Shown here piece by piece: positions 46,092 through 59,729 of a stretch of 64,000 nt of DNA (position 1 is its first letter; each line of letters starts with the position of its first letter). A model generated the notes under the pieces. The model was not told the origin of the DNA and ran no database searches. It saw only the letters and a list, made by a program, of their open reading frames with translations. The position numbers and the translations under genes were made by a program. Location of the stretch: positions 73,604,557-73,668,556 of the forward strand of contig CM060987.1 of NCBI GenBank assembly GCA_030765065.1, in the 5' to 3' direction. Source of the stretch: Deroplatys truncata (Eukaryota; Arthropoda; Insecta; Mantodea; Mantidae).

Positions 46092-47390
46092 CGAGGGCAA
46101 CACAGAAATTTTTTTGAAAATCAAAAAATAATTAATTGTAAAAAATAAAATGATTTTATTATTTTTCAAAATATTCCCCTTTAACATCAGTACATTTTTG
46201 CATTCCATGAAACCAGTCCTTAAAGTAATGATGCCACTTTTTGTGAAGCACTTCAGAAACCAGGTTTTTATGAAGTTCCACTGCTTCATATGGTATGAAA
46301 AAGTGATTTCATGCTTTTTATTTTTAATTTTTGGAAAAAAAAGAAATCACAAGGTGCTAGGTCAGGGCTGCATGGTGACAGGTCCATGGTGCTGACCTAT
46401 AGAGAATCCAGATACTCAGTTGATAGTTTTGCTGCATGTGACATTACATTGTCATGATGTAAAATTTTTTCCTTTTGGGAAAGTTTTTCAACAACTTTTG
46501 CAAAAATTTGCAGTAAACAGATATTCATGTACCAATCAGTAGTAACTGTACATCTATCTTCTAATGCTATAGTAGCAATATGGCCAATTTTAGAAACAAA
46601 AAAAAAACTAGTAACCATCTTTTTACCACATTGTGAATTTGACAGACTTTTGTAGGCTTAGGTTCTGTTCGAAAGACCCATTGAGTCGACTGACTTTTCT
46701 TTTCAGGATCATGACAATAAATCCAAGATTCATCACCAGTAATGATATTCCAAACCAAATTTGAAGTGCTGCCTTGGAATTTTTTCAGAGTTTTTCTGCC
46801 CAATCAAGGCATTGTTGCTTTGATAGGGAGTCAGTTTATGTAGAATACATCAACAACAAAGTTTTCTCATGTCTAACTATTGATGTAAAATGTTTTGGGT
46901 TTGACTTATATGAATGCCCAATGTCATCCAAATAAATTCAGAAGATGTCCATCGATCATCTTCAAGCATTGCTCAAACAGCAGCAATATTTTCATCAGTA
47001 ACAGCAGTTCTTGGGTATCCTTCATGAAATTCATCACTAAAAAAAAACTAATCTCTTTTGATTTGCTGCACAAATTGTTGCCTTAGATGAGGCTTCTTCC
47101 TCAAATGCATTTCTAAGCCGATCTGCACATTATTTGGGCATTAATGATGATTTAAAATAATTTTATTGTAAATTTATTGTAAAAAATCATAGCCCGGAAA
47201 TGTTCGCTAGGCAAATTCATTTTTGGGTGAACACAGAATTTTTAAATGATGATAATTAATAAAACATTAGAGGAAATTGAACAAGCTGCATGGCAATCAA
47301 CTCACAAAGCATTAGAAAGTAGCTTCAAATATAAACAAATTTCATTTATTTAGAAACATGGCATCCTAAAAATTTTCAGTGTTGTCCTCG
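46092..47390 (-). mobile_element. mariner element, second copy type
   Basis: The ends are inverted: CGAGGGCAACACAGAAATTT on the left and, reverse-complemented, CGAGGACAACACTGAAAATT on the right. A TA follows the right end at 47391-47392. The left flank has TAAG before the repeat, so the left TA is 1-2 bp displaced. The length is about 1.3 kb and the transposase is on minus. It is a different mariner lineage from the 23343 copy. Confidence 0.82.
46330..47060 (-). pseudogene. mariner transposase, disrupted
   Basis: The minus strand shows the helix-turn-helix end GYPRTAVTDENIAAV (about 47030), TGDESWIYCHDPEKKSQSTQ (first Asp, about 46735), WVFRTEPKPTKV, EKILHHDNVMSH (second Asp, about 46465) and SPCSPDLAPCDFFF (third Asp, about 46345). 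All three catalytic Asp positions are kept, but several frame changes and stops intervene. Confidence 0.8.
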
Positions 47391-47514
47391 TATACCCAAG
47401 AATTTTGTTTCTCCTTAATAATCAAAGTGAAGGCCTCTCCTGAAATATCTACAATAGACATAACTACTCTGGCCAGTTTCTAGATAAAATCTCCTTTAAG
47501 CAGTGCTCCTTGCT

Positions 47515-47640
47515 TGTTCACCTTCATTATCTTGTGGTCAGTGCATCTGACCACATTCCAGTGGTTTAGGGTTCAATTATACCATTTGCCTGTATAAGTT
47601 TACTCCAAAATTATTCCCTTACCCTTAAAAGACAAACAGG
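47515..47640 (+). repeat. Possible tRNA-derived SINE remnant
   Basis: ATCTTGTGGTCAGTGCATCT and, about 40 bp later, AGGGTTCAATTAT resemble degraded A and B boxes. There is one copy and no clear ends, so this is tentative. Confidence 0.3.
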
Positions 47641-49698
47641 TAGTGGATAGCTTTAATGATAACGATTTTCCAAAACTCATTCATCCTAATAGACTTATTA
47701 GTTCTAAGAAATCTTAAATAGTTAAAAAGGTAAAACTAATACAAGAAAAGATAATTACATTGAAAAGATAAATAGATACTGCGTAATTTTAAATGCAATT
47801 TTTAAAAATCCATTTGCTCTAATAGGCCTCACCAGTTCTAAGAAATACTAAATTACTTAAGAAAAAAAAACTTTAAATAAAGAAGAAAAGTTATGACATT
47901 TTATTAATTCAGCTTTTCCAACACTTATCGAAGTCTTTGGTAACTGCTTCTCTGTAAAAGTGATATTACCCTACAGCTTTTACAAAGATGTGTTACAACA
48001 AATTCTAATCAACATGCTTTCAGAAAGTTTCACAGTTAAATAAAGTTTCATTTATCAATAGGCATCCTAATAGCACTTAATGAAATTTTCTGTAGCTAAA
48101 CAATAAAAAAATCTTACAAATAACAATTTGAACAAAGTAGAGTCTTATACCTGCATTTGAAAACATGCTGCCAGTTCTATGAAATGATATTACAGAGCAT
48201 GTTCTTACAGTTTGTACTATTTTCTCTTTTTAAGTAGTACTAGCATTTGAATTTCACATCAGCATAATGTTGAAAGCAATTAGGAATTTTAACTTAGACT
48301 TTTTATGAACTCAGTAACTTGGTTTTTCTGAACTATTTCTCTTTTGAATTTTCCATTATGCAAAGAATTTTGAATGAGAAAAAGAGTTTGCAGTTTTTTA
48401 ATGTTTGATGCATTGTTATGGAATGGAAAATGAGATTGACACATGGCAGTGTGGTTGTCTGTTAATTATGTACATGAATTAGGACTATAAAAATATGTGC
48501 ACTAATCTGTATGTCTTACAAAGCAACATTTAATAACCCAGATGTCACTATATACACATTTAATATGTCCAAGTAAAATTTTTCACTTGGGATTTCATCT
48601 GGAAGGCATATTTTAGCATCCTTTTTAGACCCTTATTAAAATTAATATAATGCCATTTTCAATAAATATTACTTTTGGCTTATTTCTGAGCCTGAACACC
48701 CTGACATTAATAAAGTGTTATCCTTTTGTTAACCCTCAAAAGTCCATCACTTTTGCTACTTAAAGCAATATCAGCTCTCATCACTGAAATTTCTGTTCTC
48801 AGTTCACTTTTAATATAATAGATATTGTCCATTGAAAATAAGAAACTTTTGGTAGTACATATAGCTGAGAAATTACTGTAGATGTGCAAATGGATCATTT
48901 TGGTATAGTTTCTCTTAGTTCAAACATTCATAGAGAAGGAATTGTGCGGCTGAGAAGCAAAGTTATAGAAGGGTTACATATAGATAATTTTGAGAAAAGT
49001 GACCTTTAAGTTCGAAAGGAAATAGAAATATCATTTATAAGGTTATTTTGTTGTAACAGTGTTATATACTAGTAGGACTGTGGGATTACTATACACTGGC
49101 TCCATAAATAAATGTGTCTTTTCTTATAAAATTACAACGTATGTCATTTATCTCAAAACCATTTTCAAGTTTCGTTTTGCTTCTCAGCTCCTCAATTCTT
49201 ACAAGGATACATTGTTCAAGTTGGTATTTAAGATCAAGCCTGAAATTCTTTGAATGAAAGTTCATAATTGAGATGTCTCTTGGTGCTCTCTTCTGTAGTC
49301 CTTGGTTTACTCTCAATAAAATTCATCAAAGTTTTGTAAATAAATAATAAACCAAAATTCCAAAATCATCTTTAATGGTAAAACATTTTAAAAGTTTTGT
49401 TTCATAATTTTATTTATTATAAAAGAAAAGAGTAGCATTCTCATTTCTATTCATTGCATTTTTTACATATTTATAACATATAGGCACACATTTGTATGCA
49501 TTACTGTGGAACAGTATAAAAATCTTTGACAATGCTGAAATTGCACATAAACATGAAAATGCTTGAAGTATTACTTCCAGATGACTATCCAATGTGTTAA
49601 TTGCACATATAAGCAGCCACATTGCCACAGCAAGCTCCAAAAGAAGCTAAAATATGCTTCACAGAAGGGAGTAACTTTTTTTTTGCTCCCATTTTCAG
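47641..49698. other. Intron sequence, nothing recognised
   Basis: AT-rich. It ends at the microexon acceptor. Open frames of 60-76 codons have no recognisable similarity. Confidence 0.45.
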
Positions 49699-49743
49699 TT
49701 GCGTTTGGCAGATTTACTATCTTCTAAAGATGGGAAAGGGCAG
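49699..49743 (+). CDS. Host gene, internal microexon 7 (45 nt)
   Basis: Acceptor CTCCCATTTTCAG at 49698 follows a T-rich tract; donor GGGCAG|GTAGGA. Both boundaries are phase 0, so the exon adds or omits 15 residues (LRLADLLSSKDGKGQ) without changing frame. The flanking exons 6 and 8 also meet at phase 0. This supports use as a cassette microexon. The case rests on splice signals and phase alone, because the sequence is too short for similarity. Confidence 0.6.
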
Positions 49744-52700
49744 GTAGGAAATAACTTAATATTTACAGTCATAATGGCTGTTGTGCACTGTTAAGTTTAT
49801 TGTATTTTATATTATGTTTAATATTTGTTTATGTTGTTAGAATTATTGTGAATTGCAAATTGCTACTTTGTTTGATGATGATCACCATTATGTGATTTGA
49901 TGTAACCGAACCAAACCACAACACCATTTACCTTCTTGTTTTACTCCACTGCATAAAAGTTCCCAAAGCACTGATTTATATCACATCACTTTAGCACAGC
50001 TTGAAAATACTCATTACATTCCATATTGGGCAATATAAATGTTATTTGTTTTTAACTTAAGCTAAGGAAGAAAAAAACTAAATATTAAACAGTTTACTGA
50101 GGAAGAAATAACTACAAAATGAAATTCCATACTTATGTAACTGCATTTCATCTATTTTGAGGTAAGGAGGAAAAGCTTAGGTTGTGTAAGCATTTTCCCT
50201 ACACAATAAGTATTAAACTGCACCTTAAAAGTAGTTTCACAATAATAATGTATGTCTACGACTATATATGTTCAGCACACAACAGTCAAAATGCACTCTT
50301 TATTTTTGGGAGCTTTGCATGCTATTCATTCATTCACATTCATTCATTCATTCATTGCTGATGCTACATTCTAGCTGTAATTTTAACATTTTCTTACAGC
50401 AGTTTTTAACATCATTTATTCACTGTAAACTCTACAGGGTATGGCAGGTATATTTCATAGTTTTAACTTAAATACAATGTAGGTTGCATACATATTTTTA
50501 CTGAATTATTATAAGATGTGCTTTGTCTAAGAACATTTAATTTAAATTTTATTTTTAATACAGTCTTGATATGCTATACATTGTTATTATGTGCACTAAA
50601 AATGGTCAGCTTTGCATGATTTTCTGCAACATTGCATGAGGTATACTACAATTTCATTTCTGTTATGCCACTTCAATTTTACCACAGTGCTTGGTTAATT
50701 CTTGAGATAACTCTAGAAGAAAAAAGCTAAAATTACTGATAGATCTTTCAAGCCATTTAACATAATGCTCTTTTTGAGTTTATTCGACCCATGAAGATTT
50801 CACTACTTGAGAAAAGTTCATCTATTGTGATCATTGAATTGTGAATCATCACAATAAAGTGTGATGAACACTTTATTTTAGTTAATGAAAACACATCAAC
50901 ATCAGTAATGTTAGTAATTTATTGTAAAAGCACACTTTTTAAATTTTTAACAGTTCAAAAAATACGCCAAATCATTATTGGGACTGGAACATGCAACATT
51001 GATAAACTGCTCTTATGATTAATGTACCAGTAAATACACTGCTATTCTAACTGCTACAATGAACGGCGACGGTGGTGTCGTGGTTTCTGTACTTTGTGGT
51101 AAAGTAGGTAATCATTTCAAGAGGCATATAAATGGAAAATGTCTTGTTACTTGTCAGGAAAAAAGGTTTTTAATGATTATGATAAAGTTAATATAATTTT
51201 TAGCTACACACAGGACTTATGTATTTTACAGAAAATGTGGTTTTACCTATCTCATTTTCAGGGACAACCACATAAATTCTAGGCTCCTTGACAAGTTATG
51301 ATGGCAGGGTTCCACTTCACAGTTTTGTTACAAAATCCCATGAAAGTTATACAATAATTGGAAGGAGGTGACATTATTAGAAGAATAATATAAGATGTTA
51401 TATCATTACAAAATGATACATCCATTGTTTTGATATTTTATTGCCTAGACCTACTTCTGGACCAAAATTTCGAGCCTTCACATCTTTCAATGACCCTTAT
51501 GGGCAGCCCTGCTCATTTCAGCTAATGTTATTGACGTTCTACCAGAGAAAACTATGATCTTTGTCAAAAACTTCCTTAAGATGTCATTTCTCATTTGTAA
51601 ATAGGTTTGTATTACACATTCGTGTAATCCTATTGCACACTCTTAAATTTTTTTGTAATTCTTAGAAGGAAGCAAAGTAAAGATGCAAATATGTGAGTGA
51701 AAATGAAAAAGGACAGTCAGTCATTGAATACTAACCATCATCACCAGCTTAAATGAGAAAAATTGTATCAACAGGCAATATCAATAATGAATACAATAAA
51801 TTCTACAAGCACAACAAAATTGGAAAACAGTAACAAATAAGTATTCCACAGCATCTACAACAAAATTTAATCCAGTGTGTTGTGTCAATATAGTAGTAAA
51901 ATTTTGTAATAACCATATGAAAAGTTGCATTATAGAAGTAAGTATTACACTAATTTAACTGAGAGACAGAAATGGAGACGAAATGAAAAGTCAATTACTT
52001 ATTGAACTTGAACTTAGTATCCTTTGTTATATCATGTTCATCATTAATTTTCTATTGTTTATACTTAAAATTAAATTAATCATTTTTTATAATACTGCCT
52101 GCACTGCCATAATCCAGCAGACAATTAAAAGAGAAGTATAGACCCCACAGACAGCACCTGCACTCAGCCAGCTGTGAATTTGTGTGCATGATTTGAATGG
52201 GAACTGTGGTGTTTAGTTTCATTAGTGTGTGTACTTGCGCTCTATAATAGTGCCTCTACAATTAAAGGCCTGTATTACAATCTTCGATTAAGGTTCCAGT
52301 TAGATATTAACTGGGAATAGGGGCAAAATTTTGTATTATGACCTTCACTTAACGGCTAACTGGGAGTTATTCTTAGCGATGAACTAAGTTGCTGCCTTGC
52401 GTAGCAGCTAAGGTACTAACTTGGAGGAAACCATATAAAAATGGTGTGGTGGTGGTATATTTATTGCATCATATAAGAATTTCGGGGAGGTACTCTGGCA
52501 CTACCACTGCATTCATGCTTCAGCCGCCACTGTTGCCAATTACATTTGATGCCTGCTCTAGAATTAATGAAAGCTATTTAAGTGTATGTATACTGAAGAA
52601 CTAAGAATCAATGCTATGCATAGCAAATCAAATATAACAAAATGATAAGACGAACAGACTGTCAAAGCCTAGTGAACGTTTAAAACAAAGCTAAGTATTG

Positions 52701-54699
52701 CAACTTATATGCAGCCAAATTGTATTTGTATATACATATTATACAGGGAAGTATTTGAGTTTGTTTCTATACATAATTACAAAATTATCCCTGCTTTGTT
52801 TCATATTGTGTATAACATGTCTTAGTTTTTTTTTAACAATGTTTTATATTCATATCTAATGTTTATGTATATATGCAACTAAATTGTACATTTCCTTGAC
52901 ATATTCATTGTTCACAGACCTTTATGGCTAACTAGTGAACTCACAGAATACAATCCAATCCAATCTATAAAAGTACTTTTTCAATGTTATTTGATACATA
53001 TGAGTTGCAGGACATGAAACAATTTATACTATTTTGGAAATTACTAAAATCATTAAGGATCATGCAAATTCATGAACTAAGAGTAAGCAAAATGCACAGT
53101 ATCAATAGAACCTCCATTGCTTACAGCACCAAAAGAAGTGGTATGAAGAATTTAATAGCAAAATGTTACTACACCACATACCTACAGATACGTTTATATT
53201 AACCAGATAAAGTTAAATATTACTTAGCAATATTAATTGCAAACTTGTCTGTATTACCCAAAATGTAGGAGTTTAAAATGTCTTTAAACTTACTTTGGAA
53301 ACTTTTATGTTTATGCAGAGTGCCTGGCAATTTCCAGGATGTATGCAAAAGTATCACATAAAACATTCAATAGGATTACAATGTAAACTTTAGATCCATC
53401 ATTAGCAAACTGTTACTAAATACAAAGTAAGAAAAATATGGACCACTTTCAATTAGTAAATCCTCAGCATCTTGCTACTTATTTTACTGAATTCTTTTTT
53501 TATTTTTCCTTATATCCTAGCATTGAAATATGTATCAATACTCTTAGTATATTAATATGTATGTAAAATGCAAATGCATAAAGTACCTATGAAATGAAAT
53601 GGCACTATTCAAGGTGTGTTTTACTATTACTGTTGTTGTACATGCAGCAGTTAGTTTCTAGTGTTAAATGGATCAAAATAATACTGATAACAGAAATAAA
53701 AAAGCAGGTATATTATACTTCATATGTATAATAACTAATAACTACAGTAAAATATAAGAAGATGGAGGAGTATGAGGTTGAAAATGAGTGAAGATGGTAA
53801 ATAATACTCACAAATGCACTTGAATACTTGGGTATGACATTGTTGTTTATACATTTGTCATATACAAGTTTTTCTGTATCTGCACTTTCTTTTTCCAAAG
53901 AGAAATGAGATAACAGTCCATAAATTTGTATATTTTTATTAAAGTATTAACTCCAATACTCCTTGTAAGTATTCAGTTCTGAAACAAAAATTGCAAATGT
54001 ATATAGAAAAATAAACCATATAATGTGCAATCTGACTGAGATTTTGGAACATACTTTACCTTTCAAATGCATTCCATAGAGCTTCTGCAATGATTGCTTT
54101 ATAGAGAACAGACAAAAGAAAGTGTCAATATTAATACTTTCATTTTGCATACGGAAATGATGTAGTTTCCATAATGTTTTCTGCAGCAAAATGTACGTAC
54201 TTAAGTTTTTAAGCTATGTGAACAATTATCATTTCGGCTATACTTTGTAAGCATTAAGTCACAAATAAATAGATATTTCCATATAATGCGATATTTAAAT
54301 ATTACTTCTTTCAATATGATTTATAAAATGATATATGCACCCTTCATTAATACAAAATATACTCACACACAAACACGCACGCACCCCCCCTGTTGATTGT
54401 CATAATGACTGAGCAAATGTGATGCAATAGCAAAAACTGTAAAGCAAAATGTAAGATTTTCACATAGTGCATTTGTATGCCATAAAACTGGTGATTTAAA
54501 AGCTAAATCTTAGTTTTCCTTAATATTCCTTATTTTTTAAGTACTTCAGTTCATTTCACAATCTGTTGATAATTATAATTTTCAAATTCATACAATTTTG
54601 ACTTTTGGTAACTCTTGATACTTTAAATATAAAATGTTGGATGTTCTTGTCGAATAACTAAGTAAAGTGGACATTTTTATTTTCTCTGTCACCTACCTA
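49744..54699. other. Intron sequence, nothing firmly recognised
   Basis: About 5 kb of AT-rich intron with an imperfect CATT-type microsatellite near 50326-50357. A 52260-52400 segment with a short TTCCAGTTA/TAACTGGGAA inverted repeat could be a MITE relic but is not called. Confidence 0.4.
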
Positions 54700-55392
54700 C
54701 AGTAGGTAAGAGGAAGTATTCTATTCCACACAAAAATTCAATGTTGGTATTTTGCAAGAAATAATAATTTTGATGCTCCTAAATAAAAATAAAGCATTTT
54801 TAGAATAATATCCATGTGTAACATGTGTGAACAGCATAATTAAAAAGTGAAATGCCGGACAAATACTAAAACTTGGTATTTGAGTTTGGTATCTTTCAAA
54901 GATGTGGCAAGAAGATTTTGAAAACAAATCCTCCCCCATCCCAATCTATATATTACATGGAAATTTTCCAGTTTATATAATTACATATAATAGGTAAATC
55001 ATAGTATATAGACAAAACTTACTACACAGGAAATGTAGATTTCTTTTAAACACAGTTTATTTCAAGAAACTTTTTCTGTGGCATCAGCACATCTAGATGT
55101 CATTATCAAACTTTTGAAGTGCTGTTGGTATTCAGGTGTTTCTCATAATGTCATGCAAAGAGTATGAAATTACAAGGCCAGCATAAAGCAATATCTAGAG
55201 ATTCAATTTTCTTTATTGCTTTTGTACCTACAACGAAATGAGTAATGAAACTATTTTTGCAGAGGTCTATTTTGATTAACATGAAGTAGGTAGAAAAATA
55301 AGATTTTGTAAACATAATGTACGGAAATTTATAAAAATAAATAATAGTGACTAGAGAAAGACCTGTGAATGTAACAATAAGATTTGTAGAAA
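54700..55392 (+). repeat. Repeat family RG, copy D
   Basis: It begins AGTAGGTAAGAGGAAGTATTC and follows the family through GTGTGAACAGCATAA, ACTTGGTATTTGAG and GTCATGCAAAGAGTATG. It ends at TAGAGAAAGACCTGTGAATG. It is the first of three copies in a row in the same orientation. Confidence 0.68.
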
Positions 55393-55812
55393 AAGATGTG
55401 TGGGCATGTCTGTCTGTCTGTCTGTCCGACTGTCTATGAACACCATAACTCAAAAACAAAAAGTTGGCTGAATAGGAACTTAATACTTAAATTCAGTATC
55501 ATCCAAGGTTGCAACACAAAGATTTTCAAGAAAATCCCCCATCCAAAACTACACTTTATATAAAAATTTTGATTAAAATACCATATGCATGACAAATAAA
55601 ACATGTACCTGAAATTTTCTGAGATAGCCCATGAAGTACTCTTCATTTTAAAAGCTTTAAATTATTGTTAAACTATAAGAGATATCAAAAAATGCAGATC
55701 CTATTAATACACAGAATTTGTGCCAAATCATTTTTTTTGTGTTAATGATTTCCAAGGTATTCTTTGTTATTGGTTTGAATTTTTAAATACTTATACTCTT
55801 TTCATTTTCATT
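55393..55812 (+). repeat. Repeat family RG, copy E (truncated both ends)
   Basis: It starts within the simple-repeat region (GTCTGTCTGTCTGTCTGTC) and continues through GAACACCATAACTCAAAAAC to TTAAATACTTATACTC. It directly joins copy D and copy F, with the family 5' block and 3' end missing. Confidence 0.65.
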
Positions 55813-56700
55813 ACTATTATTACTTTCTCTACTAGTAGTAAGTCTCTAGAATAGTAAGTAGGGGAAGTATTGCATTCCACCCAAAAATTCGATAACGAGA
55901 TTTCACTGGAAATACATATTTTGAGGTGCACTGAATGCATATAAAGCATTTTTGGAAACATGTCCATGTGTGTGTCTGTGTGTCTGTCTGTGAACAGCAT
56001 AACTCGGAAACGAACAGTCAGTTAAACACCAAACTTAGTATTTAGGTTCAGTATCTTCCAGAGATGCGACACGAAGGTTTTCAAGAAAATCCCACCACCC
56101 CAGATTACCCTTTACATGGAACATTTTTCGAAAATTTTAATTTTCTCAAAAATGGCTCTAATGACTTTAAGTAAAATACCATAAGTTTAAGACATTTTTA
56201 TGGCAAATGAATTGTATATCTTGAATTTTCTGGGAATGTCTCCAAAAGTATTCTTCATTGTGAACAACTTTTGCATAACTGGTAAACCATAAGAGATAGA
56301 CAAAATTTTACTACGCAAAAAATGTAGATCGCATTAAAGTACACAATTTATGTCATATACATTTTTTTTGTTGAGTGAACCATTTTCGAGATATTGCTTG
56401 TTATTCCTTTAAATTTTCCAATACTTATACTTTTTCTAAAATGGGAATTTGTTATTCTTTTTTTTTTTTTTTTTTTTTTTTTTTTGGTGTCCTGGTAATG
56501 CAAAGAAACCAGCTCTTAAAATATTTGACTATCGCTTAAAGTCTACCAATTCCCCTTGCATCTACAAGAAAATTAGCAATAAGATTAACATCTCGATATC
56601 TCAATTAACATGAAGCATATGGAGAATAAACTTTTGTAAAAATAGTTTGTACAAGGGTAGAGAAAGTCGTGTGAGTGTAACACATCAGATTTTTTTTTGC
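55813..56700 (+). repeat. Repeat family RG, copy F (near full length)
   Basis: It is the closest relative of copy A, sharing TAGTAAGTAGGGGAAGTATT, AAACATGTCCATGTGTGTGT and TTTCTGGGAATGTCTCCAAA through to GTAACACATCAGAT. A T-run of about 27 lies at 56459-56486. Inverted ACTTTCTCTAC motifs lie near 55820 and 56660. Confidence 0.78.
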
Positions 56701-56880
56701 ACCATTCAAAGCCATCACATAGTGATTTTCAAAATTTTACTATTGCTTTCACCTACTGTATTCTTCTTATACCTAAAACTTAATGTGTAATAAAAGTATA
56801 TCTTGATTAACAAGAAGTAGGTAGCAGAGTAAGTTTTTATAAGAATAGTTTGTAGAGGAGTGAGTAGATTGTTTTATTAA
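56701..56880 (+). repeat. Repeat family RG, 3' fragment
   Basis: A partial 3' segment (CATTCAAAGCC..GATTAACAAGAAGTAGGTAG) resembles the distal part of copies C and D. It extends the tandem cluster. Confidence 0.45.
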
Positions 56881-59700
56881 ATAACTCTACTTTTATGTGA
56901 AACATTTAATATTCTATATGTATTAATGATAACTTCTGTAATTGTTTAAAAAATGTTTAGTTTCTATTCTAATATACACATATACATATGGAATTTTAAA
57001 ACCTTTTCTGCATTTTAAATCTTTTAATGCATTTAGGAAAGATCCTCAGAATAGTATTTCATAGCTAATAAGGTGTAAATGCATCCATATCATACCTAAA
57101 ACTTGTGTGAGAGAAATCTGCATTAGAATCCCAGCCATACAACATAGCTTCTGAAGCTTATTGCCTAAATTGTCTTCTATGAGGGTTCAGTTTGGAATTT
57201 TGTCCTCAAAATTTTTTCTTTCTTTTTATATAGAAATTTCTGAAAATATAAGCTAATGAGGAGCTGTATACTCTGATATAATGGTACAAACATAAGGCTT
57301 TAATAATCTCAGTATTAATAACAGATTTTATTGCATGTAGTATAAGTAATTAGGAATCATAATATACTTCTCAGGCACGGCATCTTAAGGCTCATATACT
57401 CAGCTTTTCTATCTTTCCATCAAAGTATTCCATCAAAGGGACATTTTACAGAAATATACTCGGGTAGCTATCAAACTAGAAATTGCACAGTATACAAAAA
57501 CAAAAATTATGGCTGTGATGGTGATAAGGGAAATGTGAGTTTATAATATGTAGCATATATTTCATCTAAAACTGTTAACACTAACACCAAAAGAACTACA
57601 AAGAAAGTAATACATATTTAAAACATTAAACCAGGTCACAGTATCAGACATTTCTCTTAGTAGACTATAACAGCTTTTACAGCATCTCACTTGTAGTATG
57701 CTCTACTAAAACCTTTCTGATAATCAAGTTTTATTTCTTAGGTATTCCTAAGGACAGATAATCTCGACAAAAAGTAATTTCAAGCATATCTTCCAGAGTA
57801 ACAGCATTCGCTTACTCTTATGTCCACTTCTGTATCTGAAACAAATATAACAATACACTTATTATCAGTGACCCAAATTACCTTATTATTATTCTTATTA
57901 TTCATTACATAAATAATTTTATGTAAAATAACACTTATTCACAATGCCAGAAACTAAAAAGACTTTATTTCAGAAATGCTAAATCTATAGGTACCTATAA
58001 CATTTGCAGGAAAATCATTCTTACAATTTTAAAGCAAAAGTACATTTTCAGACATATTTTAAATGTACCTGTGAGTACAGCCAGCCCTGAAAATACAGAG
58101 AATACACAAATGTGAAGCACATTCTGATGAACATTACTCAAAGAGGTAAGCATGTGGAGTGGAAATGAAAGAAAAGTTATGCACTTATATGCTTAACAGA
58201 AATGATCTTAGTGTCATCCCTTTATTGTAAATTCAGAAGCATGCTTTAAATATATCCATATTTGTGTTGTAATCACAGTAGATAAATACATTTGAGTTGA
58301 CAGATGCTGTACAGGATTTGATTTGCAGGTAATTCAATGCAGTTACCATGAAAAATGATAATGCTAAAAGGTTTTCCTTGCTTCTAGTTTTTGCTTTTAG
58401 ACTTTCTTGTGTGGAGAATTGCCTCTTAATTTTAAGATTAAGTCTAATTTTCATTTAATCAACTTCAAGCACAAAAGAAGAGCATGCATTGTTATAAAAT
58501 AGAAATATAAGTTATCTTTATTTCTTATCACTACTTTCTACTTACTATTACTAGTATCACTACTACTACTTACTACTCCTTTGCCATTAAATGTGTGAAA
58601 AATTTTAAAGATGCACTCCAATAGTGTAATACGAAATTGTTTATAGATGTATAAATTCAAGAAATTAATGCAGCACTTCAAAAATTAATTTATTCATGAA
58701 TCATTTATATTGATTGACATAAACAGCAAAGACTACATACTCAATTTAAGTAATGCTTATATATGGAAAACAAGGAGGTACAATTATTACTAATGCAGTT
58801 GGTATATAATTTGCATTTCTGTGTTGCTGTATTGCTATGTTATTCAAAGTCAGCAGAAATTTTTATCTCAAATTTCATCAAGATAACTTGAAGAAACATG
58901 CTGTTTAATTGGAGCAAAGTACACATCATAGTGTCTAAAATGTGTGATTAATTGCATTTCATAAGCAATTCTTGCATTGCCCCATTATTTTTTACCATCA
59001 ATAAGGTTTCACATGAGTTTTAAAATGTTTAGCGGTTGTTTATTTTTGTAATATTGTATATGTTACATGTGTAAAAGTACATAGGTACACTTATAATATC
59101 AATGCACTTACTCTGTTACATTTGCTGTTCAATACATTTTAATCTGCAATTTATGTGAAGTTATATGGGTAGTCACTTGCCTTCAGCACTAATGTTGATG
59201 TTCTCCATGTTTCTTTGGTAATATAAAACCTTCTTCTCCACAGTGGTTTATATAGTAATTTTTGTAGTAATGGTATATAAAACCAGCTAGGTGATAGTCA
59301 ACTCAGAGTTTCTGCATATTAGGTACTTAAATTATAATTTTGTTTATATGAGTCCAAAAGTTTTAAGAGAGCAACAAGAAAGTAACAGAAGAGGCTAAAA
59401 GAAAAAGAAGCAGAGTGATAAAATTGCATACAAAATTCAATTTCAAATATGGCACAGCATCCAAGAATGACAGAATGGTGAGAAAGTGTAGAGAGTATTG
59501 TGGGAAATTCTCCAGACATACTAGGGCTTCCAAGTGTTCTCATACAGTAGAGAGAAGCATAATTGAGATATAAATTGCTCAATTTAGTTGGACTCAGTTG
59601 GTATAAACGAACTGCTGTTAACAATTTCTAGAAACTGAATAGAACTCTAATACAAGCAGTGATAAAGTGATACATTTTGAAGGTTTTAACTCCAACAGAA
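56881..59700. other. Intron sequence, nothing recognised
   Basis: AT-rich. The 101-codon minus frame at 59319-59624 shows no domain that I recognise and has no splice support. Confidence 0.45.
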
Positions 59701-59729
59701 ATACAAAACAAGTTAGATTCAACATTTAA

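Noticed and set aside
59319..59624. 101-codon minus-strand frame as a gene
   Set aside because: No domain, no start context, no splice partners; length is within chance for AT-rich sequence this size.
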